NCBI GenBank assembly: GCA_009861545.1
Contig: VXME01000058.1
Span: forward strand, 27,354-91,353
Source of the DNA: Acidobacteriota bacterium
GTDB lineage: Bacteria; Acidobacteriota; Vicinamibacteria; Vicinamibacterales; UBA8438
DNA: 64,000 nucleotides
Direction of reading: 5' to 3'
Shown: piece after piece, positions 26,201-34,566 of the stretch
How positions within the stretch are numbered: the first letter of the stretch is position 1
How the letters are laid out: the number at the start of each line of letters is the position of its first letter
The notes under the pieces: model-generated
Told to the model about the DNA's origin: nothing
The model's input: only the letters and a program-made list of their open reading frames with translations
Databases searched by the model: none
Made by a program: the position numbers and the translations under genes

Positions 26201-26450
26201 GCGCGGCGGTGACCGTGAAGACCCCCGGCAGCAACTGCGCCGCGAAGTAGCTTCCGTCACCGCCGGTGATGACCTCGCGGAAGGTCCCGTCCGCCTCGTT
26301 CTGGATGAAGACGGTCACTCCCGGGAGGGCTCCCCCCGTCTCGTCGGTGACCGACCCTCGGAGCTCCGTGCGGCCCTGCTGTGCCACGGCCGGTGTCGCC
26401 GTCACGCCGACGAGCGCGGCGACGGTCAGGAATGTCGTAAACGTTCGCAC
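23217..26450 (-). CDS. TonB-dependent receptor with carboxypeptidase-regulatory N-terminus (paralog 2)
   Basis: 1077 residues, the same domain order as the neighbouring receptor: signal peptide (cleavage near AVAQQ), regulatory-like domain, plug, oar-like barrel, C-terminal NFGIRYGF. Most plug motifs are identical; differences cluster in predicted barrel loops (for example the region around LTYYDVFPERGG), where ligand contacts would be. The GTG at 26450 has GGAAGGAGAGTGGAACA upstream, matching paralog 1; the very long open frame extending to 28670 is an antisense shadow of the DUF1592 gene. Substrate unknown. It has its own promoter and terminator, so the pair is two separate transcription units. 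Confidence 0.92.
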   Translation of the reverse strand: MRTFTTFLTVAALVGVTATPAVAQQGRTELRGSVTDETGGALPGVTVFIQNEADGTFREVITGGDGSYFAAQLLPGVFTVTAALPGFSTFQTTGYELRVGATVPLDIILGVGALEETVTVSGQAPLVDLTSAEVGGTLDSGELTEMPLQNRSAFAAISLLPGIQFLPSASQGADTIIANGQTAAASSLNFDGGSNSGSSSGGARGSQVRIAIESVQEFQVISGQFDAEFGRSSGAVVNAVTKRGTNQWSGAGFSYTTSTNMTSRNFFNAQQFAEDPTVEKPSNNKYEFGGVFGGPIVQDKAHFFVSLEGRVANPARAQVFGSRGPGLPDLSWSSNEEWRALNAMYRIDHQINGNNSWALRYVDESKPERNQLGTRTVISPLQREEDDYIWVGSYTSVIGNNVVNTARVTRVFEARGGGPPEWYELGGNISRDGQMRNLPPAYIYNSYQDYVPWAWNRDDSQWQYNNTTSWFVPDMMGDHDFKFGGTYHHSAIDDFAAHWLGGEFHFATDLPFDRNDYSTYPERLRIRVGNPGGNNFAYPINTFEAFFQDKWTLNERWTVGLGVRWDAELLSARRTDNPLMVPGTDPRDWNNISPRLSLAYDVTGDGRSVIRMGYGHFYDRTLFSGLDNVLQDPIITDSFVASFPRGGGDQGGAEDPGPRNGMPIQDPELAGAMRIGSAAAGECGPATTRDGVAECVLLNRDFIETIYPTGTSTQFNEANTFIDNYRRQQPVFAQFTAGFERELMPTLSIGVDYVNIRGSQLLNRINYVAPLRDSIDASSDLTYYDVFPERGGVYNRTDTVFYPSCPQAVADAHLYSSNPAIIQAECAKADPVTGIDPRTGLLIGVWAKGRLLSIESTGFSSYDGLNFSMEKRYSDRWGMRLSYALGYSRGDTFEQYGTNGISVNGVQTQVLGDLNMDENWQPAEHDRKHVLTLSGRTELVGGITLSPIFRYMSANPFTMYNSLWDLDRNGTNWDPIPAGTYTGEGPNAFTVEHNGRQGGARQGNYMNMDLRFGWRARPAEGDTLDIYFDLINVFNRPNFFVASWANGNQNDSNFARHTLLRSNGIPRQANFGIRYGF
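26056..26273. repeat. 218-bp block identical to 22388-22605
   Basis: Second copy of the identical block inside the tandem receptor genes, offset 3668 bp from the first. Bounded by mismatches at 26055 and 26274. Confidence 0.8.
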
Positions 26451-26614
26451 TGTTCCACTCTCCTTCCAAGACCAGCGCCCCAAAAACGAGCGCCACGATG
26501 CTTCGAATTCGACGCGGACGGCGACGACGACTACGGCGACGACGACTACAGGTGTGCTGTTGCGTGATTCTCGGCTCCAGGCTCCTCCTCGATGCTTGCA
26601 GGACGCGAAATCGC

Positions 26615-26643
26615 AACGTAGCGCAGACGCCCGCCGGTTGCAA
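26615..26643 (-). promoter_or_regulatory. Sigma70-like promoter of TonB receptor paralog 2
   Basis: Minus-strand TTGCAA (26643-26638) and TACGTT (26620-26615), spacer 17 bases, about 165 bases before the GTG start. The element and its flanks are shared with the promoter region of paralog 1. The other features of the 26451-26852 gap are a GAC/GACGAC-rich stretch near 26510-26550 and a run of T at 26649-26656. Confidence 0.6.
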
Positions 26644-26852
26644 GCCCCTTTTTTTCCGCCGCGCAGCGCCTGCCTGCCTCTCGAACGCAAGCTCCGGGCT
26701 GCTCGAACTCGAAACGACGCGGCCCAGGTCGGGATGGTCCGACAGCGTTTCGATGCCCTCGACAATCGCACCCCGTGGGCTCTCGGGCAGTGCCCGGTCT
26801 CGGCCGGGCAAGGGGTGCTACCCTCTTTGGACACGGCTTCCCTCCACCACCT

Positions 26853-28691
26853 ATGAAGTCCACCGCTACCCTCGCCCTCGCCGTCCTGCTCGGCGCGACC
26901 GGCTTCGCTCAGGAGCGGGCGCGCACGTCGGCCGCGCCGGACGCCCTCGCACGCACCCCGCCCCTCGCGCTGACCCCGACCGAGTACAACAACACCATCG
27001 CGGACCTGCTCGGTTTTCCGCGGGACGGCGAGCGCTGGCCGCCGCGGCCGGCCCTGGCCGACACGCTGAGCCCGCGGCGCGCGGCGAGCAAGGGGGTCTT
27101 CCTGCCCCCGCCGCCGCCCCCGGTCTGGCCCTGGCGGTTTCCGTCCGAGCCGGGTGCGGGCGGCTTCGAGGGAATCGCGCAAGGGCAGAGCCCGTCGTCC
27201 TACCAGGTCGAGGAGCTGCACCTCGCGGCGATGCACTTCGCCTCGTTCACGCTGCTGTCGCCGACGTTCTTCGCCTGCGACGACCGGGCCGCGTTGTCGC
27301 CCGCCGAGCGGGAGGACTGCGCGTGGACCAGCATCGAACGGTTCGCCGGGCGCGCCTGGCGCCGGCCGCTCCGCGGCGGCGAGCGCGAGCGGATCGGAGC
27401 ATTCTTGCGAACAAGTCTCGCGGCCCACCCGTTCGATGAGGCAGTCGCGCTCACGGTCGCCGGCATTCTGCAGTCGCCGGCGTTCCACTTCCGGCTCGAG
27501 CGGGGCGACACCGCCGGGGGCGGACCCACGGATTGGGAGCTGGCGACCCGCCTCTCCTACTTCCTCTGGGATTCGATGCCGGACGACGAGCTGTTCGCGG
27601 CCGCGGCGGCCGGTGAGCTGTCCACGCGGCGGGAGATCGAACGGCAGGCGCGACGGATGCTGGAGGATTCGAAGGCCCGGCCCGCCGTCGTCCATTTCCA
27701 CAACCAGTGGCTCGGAACCGACGACGTGCTGCGCATCGCGCCCGCGCGCCGCGCCTTCGGGCCGCGCTTCGGCATCGAGCCGGAGCTGGAGACGGCGCGC
27801 GACGACGATGTCGAGTGGCCGACCGTCCTGGGACCGGTGCGGCACTCGCTGAAGCTGGAGACCGAGCTCTTCGTCGAGCAGACCATCTTCGACGGCGACG
27901 GCACGTTCACCGCCCTGATGACCGACCACCACGGCTACCTGTCGGACGCCACGGCGCCGATTTACGGCGCGGGCGCCACGCGACTCACCGACCGGCCGGC
28001 GGTGACCCGGCAGATCGAGTTCGTGGCGGCGTCCATCGGCCGGGAGAAACCGCTGCCGCTCTACGCGGCGGCGTTCCCGCCCGACCAACGGGCCGGGATC
28101 CTGACGCACCCTTCGGTCCTCGCCGTCGGCGCCTACGCCGTGCAGCCCGGGCCGATCCTGCGGGGCGTGCACGTGCTGGAGCGCATCGCCTGCACGGAGC
28201 TGGGAACACCGGTTCAGGGCGCCGAGACCGCGCTGCCGCTCGACTCGCTGGCGGTCGAGAGCACCAACCGCCAGCGAACCGCGGCCGCTACGGCTCCGCC
28301 GACCTGCGTTTCCTGCCATCGGCGAATCAACCCGCCGGGTTTCGCGTTCGAGCACTACGATGCACTCGGCGCCTGGCGCTCGCACGACAATGGTCAGCCG
28401 GTGGACGCGAGCGGCTCCCTGACGCTGCCCGGCGGTGAGACGTTCACCTTCGCTGACGCCATCGACTTCGTCCATCAGCTCGCGGCCAGCGACCGCGTAC
28501 GCGATTGCTACGCGTTGCACTGGACGCGCTATGCTCTGGGCGACCGGATCGACGCCGGCACCCCGGAGCTGCGGTCGATTCAGCAGGGCTTCCGGGAACA
28601 CGACTCGATCGAGGAGTTGCTGGTCTCGATTGCCGGCAGCGACCTGTTTCGCCGAGGTTCGACGACGCAAGTCCGAGGAGCGGCCAGATGA
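26853..28691 (+). CDS. DUF1592-type secreted protein with cytochrome-like CxxCH motif
   Basis: 612 residues. Signal peptide (cleavage near GFAQE), then the DUF1587 region LTPTEYNNTIADLLG, a DUF1595-like segment (IERFAGRAWRRPLRGGERERI), DUF1592 (ATRLSYFLWDSMPDDELFAAAAAGEL), DUF1588 (GILTHPSVLAVGAY...CVSCHRRINPPGFAFEHYDALGAWR) and DUF1585 at the end. The CVSCH sequence could bind haem. These multi-domain proteins come from planctomycetes and acidobacteria, are linked to periplasmic oxidation or degradation, and have no proven function. It overlaps the DUF1552 gene by ATGA, the usual partner. Confidence 0.88.
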   Translation: MKSTATLALAVLLGATGFAQERARTSAAPDALARTPPLALTPTEYNNTIADLLGFPRDGERWPPRPALADTLSPRRAASKGVFLPPPPPPVWPWRFPSEPGAGGFEGIAQGQSPSSYQVEELHLAAMHFASFTLLSPTFFACDDRAALSPAEREDCAWTSIERFAGRAWRRPLRGGERERIGAFLRTSLAAHPFDEAVALTVAGILQSPAFHFRLERGDTAGGGPTDWELATRLSYFLWDSMPDDELFAAAAAGELSTRREIERQARRMLEDSKARPAVVHFHNQWLGTDDVLRIAPARRAFGPRFGIEPELETARDDDVEWPTVLGPVRHSLKLETELFVEQTIFDGDGTFTALMTDHHGYLSDATAPIYGAGATRLTDRPAVTRQIEFVAASIGREKPLPLYAAAFPPDQRAGILTHPSVLAVGAYAVQPGPILRGVHVLERIACTELGTPVQGAETALPLDSLAVESTNRQRTAAATAPPTCVSCHRRINPPGFAFEHYDALGAWRSHDNGQPVDASGSLTLPGGETFTFADAIDFVHQLAASDRVRDCYALHWTRYALGDRIDAGTPELRSIQQGFREHDSIEELLVSIAGSDLFRRGSTTQVRGAAR

Positions 28692-30091
28692 TCTCGCGGC
28701 GGCATCTTCTTCGGGCGGGCGGCCTTACGGCACTCGGAGCCGCGTGGCCGGGCGGCGTGCTGCGCGCCGCGGCCGAAACCGCCGCGCCGCCCCGGCGGCT
28801 CGTCCTGATCAGTCACTGCCACGGGTGGCCGTACGCCGACTGGCGCATGCGTCCGCCGGGGATGCCCGAGACGCGGCCCTGGTCACTCGATCTGACGCCT
28901 CTGACCGAGCGCGATCTCAGCGCGCCGCTGGCCCCCCTCCACCCGCACCGGCGCCGACTGCTCGTCCTCGACGGCCTGTCGCTGGCGACGGCGGAGCTCG
29001 ACGCCGGGGGAAACCGCCACGACCGGGGCTGGATCCACGCCTGGACCGGCAACAACGCCGACTTCTCGGGGCGGGACACGCGCTCGACTTCCGCGTCGCT
29101 GGACCAGCTCGTGGCCGCGCACGTCGCACGGCCCGACCGGCTGCCGTCGCTGGAGCTGTCGGTGGATGCGGCGCTCGAGGCCGGCCGGCCCATCGCCTAC
29201 AACCTCGGCGGCGTGCGGCTGCCGGCCGAGAACACACCGTTGCGCGCGTGGGAACGGGTATTCGGACCGGCGTCTTCCGGCGACGCGGTGGGCGCGCGCC
29301 GGCGCGACACGCTCGACTTCGCGTACCGCGAGTACCGCGCCTTCGCTGCCCGCTTCGGCGCCGCCGAGCGGGCGCGCATCGAGTCCCATTTCGGGCTCGT
29401 CGACCGGCTCGGCCGCAGGCTGGAAGGTCTGGCGACCCTGGCCTGCGATGCCCCGCCGCGGCCGGCCGCCGCGTTCGAGCAGTACGACCGGCGCTTCGAC
29501 GCCTTCGCGGACATCATCGCCGCGGCGTTCGGCTGCGACATCACCCGGGTGGTCTCCCTCTCCCTCGGCGAGATGCCGACGACGGAGTTCGGCGCGGATC
29601 ACATCAGCGACAAGGTGCACAAGGGCATCGCGCACTACATCTACGAAGACCCGGCCAAGCACGCCGCGATGAGCGACTACGTGCGACACCACGCCCGGCA
29701 GGTCGCGCGGCTCGTCGACACCCTGGAAGCGATCCCGGACGCCGGCGGCGGCTCGGTCATGGACAACACGCTCATCGTCTGGGGCTCCGAGCTCGGCGAC
29801 GGCTGGCACGGCTACAGCCGCTACAACCCGGTGCTGATCGGCGGCTCGTGGGCGTTCCGGAGCGGGCGTTACCTGCACTGGCCCCACCGGACGCCCGTGC
29901 AGATGCGAGTTCCACCGCACATCGCGTCAGGCGGCAGGACCCGATTCGCCGGCGTGCCTCACCAGCGGCTGCTGGTGAGCGTGGCTCGCGCGATGGGTCT
30001 GCCCGTCGATCACGTCGGGCTGCGGCAGGTGCGCGGGCAGCGCGGCGACTTCGTCGACGTGTCGGGCCCGCTCGACAGGCTGACGGCATAG
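28688..30091 (+). CDS. DUF1552 protein, Tat-exported
   Basis: 467 residues. The N-terminus MISRRHLLRAGGLTALGAAW is a twin-arginine signal, so the protein is folded before export, which is typical of DUF1552 proteins. Conserved features include GWIHAWTGNN, LELSVDAALEAGRPIAYNL and, near the end, DNTLIVWGSELGDGWHGY with a sulfatase/DUF1501-like look. Its start overlaps the DUF1592 stop, and the two are nearly always paired. It may hold a cofactor or metal; the chemistry is unknown. The ATG at 28688 is set by the overlap; the longer upstream frame is noise. Confidence 0.88.
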   Translation: MISRRHLLRAGGLTALGAAWPGGVLRAAAETAAPPRRLVLISHCHGWPYADWRMRPPGMPETRPWSLDLTPLTERDLSAPLAPLHPHRRRLLVLDGLSLATAELDAGGNRHDRGWIHAWTGNNADFSGRDTRSTSASLDQLVAAHVARPDRLPSLELSVDAALEAGRPIAYNLGGVRLPAENTPLRAWERVFGPASSGDAVGARRRDTLDFAYREYRAFAARFGAAERARIESHFGLVDRLGRRLEGLATLACDAPPRPAAAFEQYDRRFDAFADIIAAAFGCDITRVVSLSLGEMPTTEFGADHISDKVHKGIAHYIYEDPAKHAAMSDYVRHHARQVARLVDTLEAIPDAGGGSVMDNTLIVWGSELGDGWHGYSRYNPVLIGGSWAFRSGRYLHWPHRTPVQMRVPPHIASGGRTRFAGVPHQRLLVSVARAMGLPVDHVGLRQVRGQRGDFVDVSGPLDRLTA

Positions 30092-30222
30092 ACCTTCCAG
30101 CAGCGTCGCGCTGCGCCACCGCTCGAAGAACCGTCCTCCGGGGGAGCAGTAACCACGGCTGGTCGACGGCTGTGGTCCATTCCATGTATTCTTGACCATG
30201 TTAGTCACAGGAGGGCTCCCCG

Positions 30223-30516
30223 ATGGCCGAATCCCCGTCCGAGCGGTATGCCAAGCCGACTCGGCAGCGCTGGAAGCTCGGAGAGGCCAAGGCCAGGTTC
30301 AGCGAGGTAGTCCGCCTCGCCGCCTCGGGCCAGCCGCAACGGGTCACGGTGCGCGGAGGGTCCGCGGTAGTCGTCGTGGCGGCCGATGAATTCGACAGTC
30401 TCCGGGCCAGACACTCCGCACCGAGCCTGCATGATCTTCTGTCCGGTTCCCCGCTGAACCGCCTGGAGTTCGGGGACGAAGGCGTCCGGAGCCCGGTTCG
30501 CGAGGTCGACCTTTGA
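30223..30516 (+). CDS. Phd/YefM-type antitoxin
   Basis: 97 residues. WKLGEAKARFSEVVRLAASGQPQRVTVRGGSAVVVV is the Phd-fold DNA-binding core. The C-terminal tail (LEFGDEGVRSPVREVDL) is acidic and probably unstructured until bound to the toxin. The ATG has CAGGAGGGCTCCCCG upstream. It ends in a TTGA overlap with the PIN toxin. The preceding 130 bp contain TGAC...GTCA (30193-30207), a weak candidate operator. Confidence 0.87.
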   Translation: MAESPSERYAKPTRQRWKLGEAKARFSEVVRLAASGQPQRVTVRGGSAVVVVAADEFDSLRARHSAPSLHDLLSGSPLNRLEFGDEGVRSPVREVDL

Positions 30517-30938
30517 ACGGCTGGCTGCTCGACACGAACGTGGTGTCCGAGCTGCGCAAGACGCGTCCTGCCGCGCGCGTGAAGGCGTGGTCGGATGCGC
30601 AGCCGCCCGACAGCCTCTTCCTCAGCACGGTCACGCTCGCCGAGATTCGGTACGGGATCGAACGCCAGTCGGATCCGGCGTTTCGGCAGGAGCTCGAGAG
30701 CTGGCTCGACGGCGGACTCAGGCCGTGGTTCGCACGGCGCATCCTCCCGGTGGACGAAGACGTAATCCTGGAATGGCGCCGCATGGTCGCCCGCGGCAGG
30801 AAGCAGTCGATCACGTTCAGTCAGCCGGATCTCTTCATCGCCGCGACCGCGCAGGTGCATGCGCTGACCGTCTGCACGCGCAACGAGAACGACTTCCGCG
30901 CCGCGAAGGTCCCCGTTCTCAATCCCTGGTCGGCGTGA
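30513..30938 (+). CDS. VapC/FitB-type PIN-domain toxin
   Basis: 141 residues. Acidic active-site residues are visible: D7 in WLLDTNVVSELRK, E44 in TLAEIRYGIE, D107 in FSQPDLFIAATA and D125 in CTRNENDF. This is the standard VapC/FitB set for metal-dependent RNA cleavage. A TTG at 30513 overlapping the antitoxin stop is the likely start. The module sits between the DUF1552 operon and a PQQ dehydrogenase and shows no functional link to either. Confidence 0.88.
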   Translation: MNGWLLDTNVVSELRKTRPAARVKAWSDAQPPDSLFLSTVTLAEIRYGIERQSDPAFRQELESWLDGGLRPWFARRILPVDEDVILEWRRMVARGRKQSITFSQPDLFIAATAQVHALTVCTRNENDFRAAKVPVLNPWSA

Positions 30939-30963
30939 TCGCCGGAACCCGCATGCCGGTCGT

Positions 30964-32994
30964 ATGATACGAGGCATGTCCAAGCGTCGCTTCGCGTCCA
31001 CGCCCATCGCGCTCGCGTTGCTCTTGCTGCCGGCCCCGGCCGCCGCCCAGCCGGCGGATGACGAGTCCGCGCATCGAACCCTGAGCACGGAACAGGGCGA
31101 GTGGCCCAGCTACGGCGGTGACGCCGGACACACGCGCTACTCGCCGCTCGACGAGATCGACGCCTTGAACTTCGGCGCCCTCGAGCTGGCCTGGCGCTTC
31201 AGGACGGACAATCTCGGTCCCGCGCCCGAGTTCAAGCTGGAGGGGACGCCGCTGATGGCCGGCGGGGTGCTCTACGCCACCGGCGGCACGCGCCGCACCG
31301 TGGTCGCGCTCGACGCCGCGACCGGCGAGCTGCTCTGGATGCACCGGGAGGACGAGGGCGAGCGGGCCGCGGCATCGCCGCGCCGCCTGTCGGGCCGCGG
31401 ACTCGCGTACTGGTCCGACGGCCGGGAGGCGCGCATCCTGTACGTCACCATCGGCTTTCGCCTGGTGGCGCTGAACGCGGTCACCGGCGAGCGGATTCCC
31501 GACTTCGGATTCGGCGGCGCCGTCGACCTGAAGGCAGCCGCCTTCGTCGGCGACGGGCGGCGGATCGATCCGGTCACCGGGGCCATCGGCTCGAACGCCA
31601 CCCCGACGGTGGCGCGCGACGTCGTGGTCGTTGGCGGCACCTTCGCCGACGGGGCCGCACCCCCCACCCACAATCACATCAAGGGACTCGTGCAGGCGTT
31701 CGACGTCCGCACCGGCCGGCGCTTGTGGACCTTCAACACGGTTCCCCGCCCCGGCGAGTTCGGCGCCGACACGTGGCTCGGCGATTCATGGGGCACGAAC
31801 GGCAACAACGGCGTCTGGACGCAGATTTCCGCCGACGCCGAGCTGGGCATCGCCTATCTGCCGGTCGAGTCCCCGACCGGCGACTACTACGGCGGACACC
31901 GCCCGGGCGACAACCTCTTCGGCGAAAGCCTCGTGGCCGTCGATCTGCTGACCGGCGAGCGGCTGTGGCACTTCCAGCTCGTCCACCATCCCCTCTGGGG
32001 CTTCGACATGGCCAGCCCGCCGATCCTGGCCGACATCACCGTCGACGGGCAGGAGATTCGGGCGGTGGCGCAGCCCGGCAAGCAGGCGTTCCTCTACGTC
32101 TTCGACCGGGTCACGGGCGAGCCGGTCTGGCCGATCGAGGAGCGGCCGGTGCCGCAAGGAGACGTCCCGGGCGAATGGTACTCGCCGACGCAGCCGTTCC
32201 CGACCAGACCGCCGGCCTACGACCGCCAGGGGGCGTCCATCGACGACCTGATCGACTTCACGCCCGAACTGCGCGCCGAGGCGGTCGAGCTCGTCTCCCG
32301 CTACAAGCTGGGACCGCTGTTCACGCCGCCGGTCGTCAGCCGGCCCGAGGGGCCCATCGCCACGCTGGGGCTCGGCGCCGGCAGCGGCGGCACCAACTGG
32401 CCGGGCGGCGGCTACGACCCGGAGACCCGCATCCTCTATGTGCCGTCGCGCACCGGATTCTACTCCTGGGAGCTGATTCCCAGCCCCGGGCCCGACGTGT
32501 CGGATATGCGCTACGTCAAGGGGACCGCGCAGTACGGGGTCGGACACGGGGGCTTGCGCGCCCTCAACGTGCGCGGGCTACCGCTAGTGAAGCCGCCTTA
32601 CGGGCGTCTCTCCGCAATCGACCTCGACCGGGGCGACATCCTGTGGCAGCGGCCGCACGGTGAGACGCCGGATCTGGTGAAGAACCACCCGGCGTTGCAG
32701 GGGCTGGAAATCCCGCGCACGGGCGAGCCGTGTACCCATCTGATCGGTCCGCTCGTCACCGCCACCTTGATCGTGATGGGCGAGTGCGGCTTCCACGAGA
32801 CCCCCGGCGGGCGCGGCGCGATGCTGCGCGCCTACGACAAGGCGTCGGGCGACGAGGTGGGCGCGGTCCTCATGCCGGCGCCGCAGTCGGGTTCGCCGAT
32901 GACCTATCTGGCCGGCGGGCGGCAGTACATCGTCCTCGCCGTCAGCGCGCGCGGTTACCCGGGCGAGTACGTAGCGTTCAGGCTGCCCTCGTAA
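30964..32994 (+). CDS. PQQ-dependent dehydrogenase, glucose-dehydrogenase-like
   Basis: 676 residues. A signal peptide (cleavage near AAAQP) precedes an eight-bladed quinoprotein propeller, recognised by WPSYGGDAGHTRYSPLDEI, repeated 'VVALDAATGELLW' tryptophan-docking motifs and GLRALNVRGLPLVKPPYGRLSAIDL. The family oxidises sugars or alcohols with PQQ and Ca in the periplasm. It lacks the N-terminal membrane domain of mGDH, so it is soluble, and has no CxxCH, so it needs a separate acceptor. PQQ synthesis genes are not in the window. An in-frame ATG at 30976 is an alternative start. Confidence 0.88.
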   Translation: MIRGMSKRRFASTPIALALLLLPAPAAAQPADDESAHRTLSTEQGEWPSYGGDAGHTRYSPLDEIDALNFGALELAWRFRTDNLGPAPEFKLEGTPLMAGGVLYATGGTRRTVVALDAATGELLWMHREDEGERAAASPRRLSGRGLAYWSDGREARILYVTIGFRLVALNAVTGERIPDFGFGGAVDLKAAAFVGDGRRIDPVTGAIGSNATPTVARDVVVVGGTFADGAAPPTHNHIKGLVQAFDVRTGRRLWTFNTVPRPGEFGADTWLGDSWGTNGNNGVWTQISADAELGIAYLPVESPTGDYYGGHRPGDNLFGESLVAVDLLTGERLWHFQLVHHPLWGFDMASPPILADITVDGQEIRAVAQPGKQAFLYVFDRVTGEPVWPIEERPVPQGDVPGEWYSPTQPFPTRPPAYDRQGASIDDLIDFTPELRAEAVELVSRYKLGPLFTPPVVSRPEGPIATLGLGAGSGGTNWPGGGYDPETRILYVPSRTGFYSWELIPSPGPDVSDMRYVKGTAQYGVGHGGLRALNVRGLPLVKPPYGRLSAIDLDRGDILWQRPHGETPDLVKNHPALQGLEIPRTGEPCTHLIGPLVTATLIVMGECGFHETPGGRGAMLRAYDKASGDEVGAVLMPAPQSGSPMTYLAGGRQYIVLAVSARGYPGEYVAFRLPS

Positions 32995-33062
32995 GCACCT
33001 TGCGGAACCGCAGGCGACCACTGGCGGGCGAGACTCGGATGGTGAGATTCTGGAGGTCGCAC

Positions 33063-34499
33063 ATGGTTTCGGCACCGCGCCCCCGACGTACGCGGCTCCC
33101 GGCGGCAACCGTTCCGGCGGTTTGCCGCGCGGCAGTCGTCCTGTTCCTTGCAGGCACGCAACCCGTCCTGGCGCAGCCGTTCGACGGCCAACGCGACACG
33201 CAGCCCGAGAGCGCGACGCTGGCCATCGTCGGGGGCCTGCTGATCGACGGACACGAGGGACCACCCCTGTCCGGGGGCATCGTCCTGGTCGACGGCGACC
33301 GCATCGTCGCCGCGGGCAGCCGGGAAGCGCTCGACGTACCCGCCGACGCCGAGGTCATCGACGCCACGGGGATGACCGTCATGCCGGGACTCATCGACGC
33401 CCACGTCCACCTGGACATTCTCGGACACTCCGACTACCAGCACTGGCACGGAACGCACCGCCCGAACTACGCCGACATCATGGCGGTCTCCTCCCGACAG
33501 CTCCTGCTGAGCGGGGTCACCACGGCCGTCGACCTGGCGGGGAATCCGGACGCGCTCATCACGACCCGGGAGCGGATCGAGAGCGGCGAGATCCCGGGCC
33601 CCCGCATCGTCGCCAGCATGGGCTGGATCACCAACTGGACCGACGAGCAGGTCCGACGGCACCACCGCCGTACCCACACCGTCAACGTCCGCACCGTCGA
33701 GGAGGCGCGGGCCGCCGCGCGCACCGCCATCGCCCAGGGGGCCGGGATCATCAAAGTCCACACGGGGCTCTCCGAGGCGCAGTTGCGAGCGATCGCGGCC
33801 GAGGCCGACCGGAACGGCCTGCGGATCACCGGGCACGTGGGCGACCGCGACGATCTGCTGATGCGGATCCGGTCCGGCCAGGACGGCATCGAACACCTGT
33901 CCCTGGCGGCCGGAGACAGCCCGGCCATCCATCCCGACGTCATCCAGGGCCTGGTCGATCGGCGGACCTGGGTGGTGCCGACGATGATCCAGACGATGGC
34001 GCAGGGCCTGACCGCGGAATGGCCCGACCGGCGCGACAACCCGCGGGCACGCGCGCTGACCCCGCCCGACCTGTGGGCGGACATCCGGCGCTCCATCGAG
34101 AACCCGCGGCGGTTCGGCTACTTCGGGGGCGGCCTGCGCGTGAGCCGCTTCGAGGCGCTGGGCGCGAGGCTCCGCCAACTCCGGGATGCGGGCGTGCGGG
34201 TGCTGGTGGGCACCGACGCGGGCACGCCGCTCAACTTCCACACCGATGCCACCTGGCAGGAAATGGACCTGATGGCCGGCTTCGGGTTCCCGCCGATGGA
34301 GGTGCTGGTCACCGCCACGCGGCGGAACGCCGAGTACCTGGGGCTGGAAGACGAGCTGGGCAGCCTCACGCCCGGCAAGCTGGCCGACATCATCGTCGTC
34401 GACGGCAACCCGCTGCTGAGCATGCGGGACCTGCGCAACGTCGTGGCCGTCGTAAAGGACGGCCGGGTCTACAAGCGGCCGGACGCGGGAGTGCGGTAG
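33063..34499 (+). CDS. Secreted amidohydrolase (imidazolonepropionase/prolidase-like)
   Basis: 478 residues. Signal peptide (cleavage near VLAQP), then the metal-dependent amidohydrolase barrel: H114-V-H116 in GLIDAHVHL, further ligands in ITGHVGD and GIEHLSL, and D in VLVGTDAGTP. The C-terminal LGSLTPGKLADIIVVDGNPL is diagnostic. This subfamily hydrolyses cyclic or N-acyl amide bonds (Xaa-Pro or dipeptides, organophosphate-like esters); which one cannot be told. The ATG at 33063 has TGGAGGTCGCAC upstream. Confidence 0.87.
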   Translation: MVSAPRPRRTRLPAATVPAVCRAAVVLFLAGTQPVLAQPFDGQRDTQPESATLAIVGGLLIDGHEGPPLSGGIVLVDGDRIVAAGSREALDVPADAEVIDATGMTVMPGLIDAHVHLDILGHSDYQHWHGTHRPNYADIMAVSSRQLLLSGVTTAVDLAGNPDALITTRERIESGEIPGPRIVASMGWITNWTDEQVRRHHRRTHTVNVRTVEEARAAARTAIAQGAGIIKVHTGLSEAQLRAIAAEADRNGLRITGHVGDRDDLLMRIRSGQDGIEHLSLAAGDSPAIHPDVIQGLVDRRTWVVPTMIQTMAQGLTAEWPDRRDNPRARALTPPDLWADIRRSIENPRRFGYFGGGLRVSRFEALGARLRQLRDAGVRVLVGTDAGTPLNFHTDATWQEMDLMAGFGFPPMEVLVTATRRNAEYLGLEDELGSLTPGKLADIIVVDGNPLLSMRDLRNVVAVVKDGRVYKRPDAGVR

Positions 34500-34566
34500 T
34501 TCAGGCCGCCACCGGGATCCTCCGGCCACAATGTCGCGACAGGCCGCTCGCGGCCGTCGTGGTAGC

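Noticed and set aside
26510..26550. GACGAC-rich tract as a possible microsatellite
   Set aside because: Only a handful of imperfect units in a 5' leader; too short to call a repeat array.
22899..26567. A 1222-codon plus-strand frame antisense to the second receptor
   Set aside because: Same reason; the two antisense frames resemble each other only because the receptors do.
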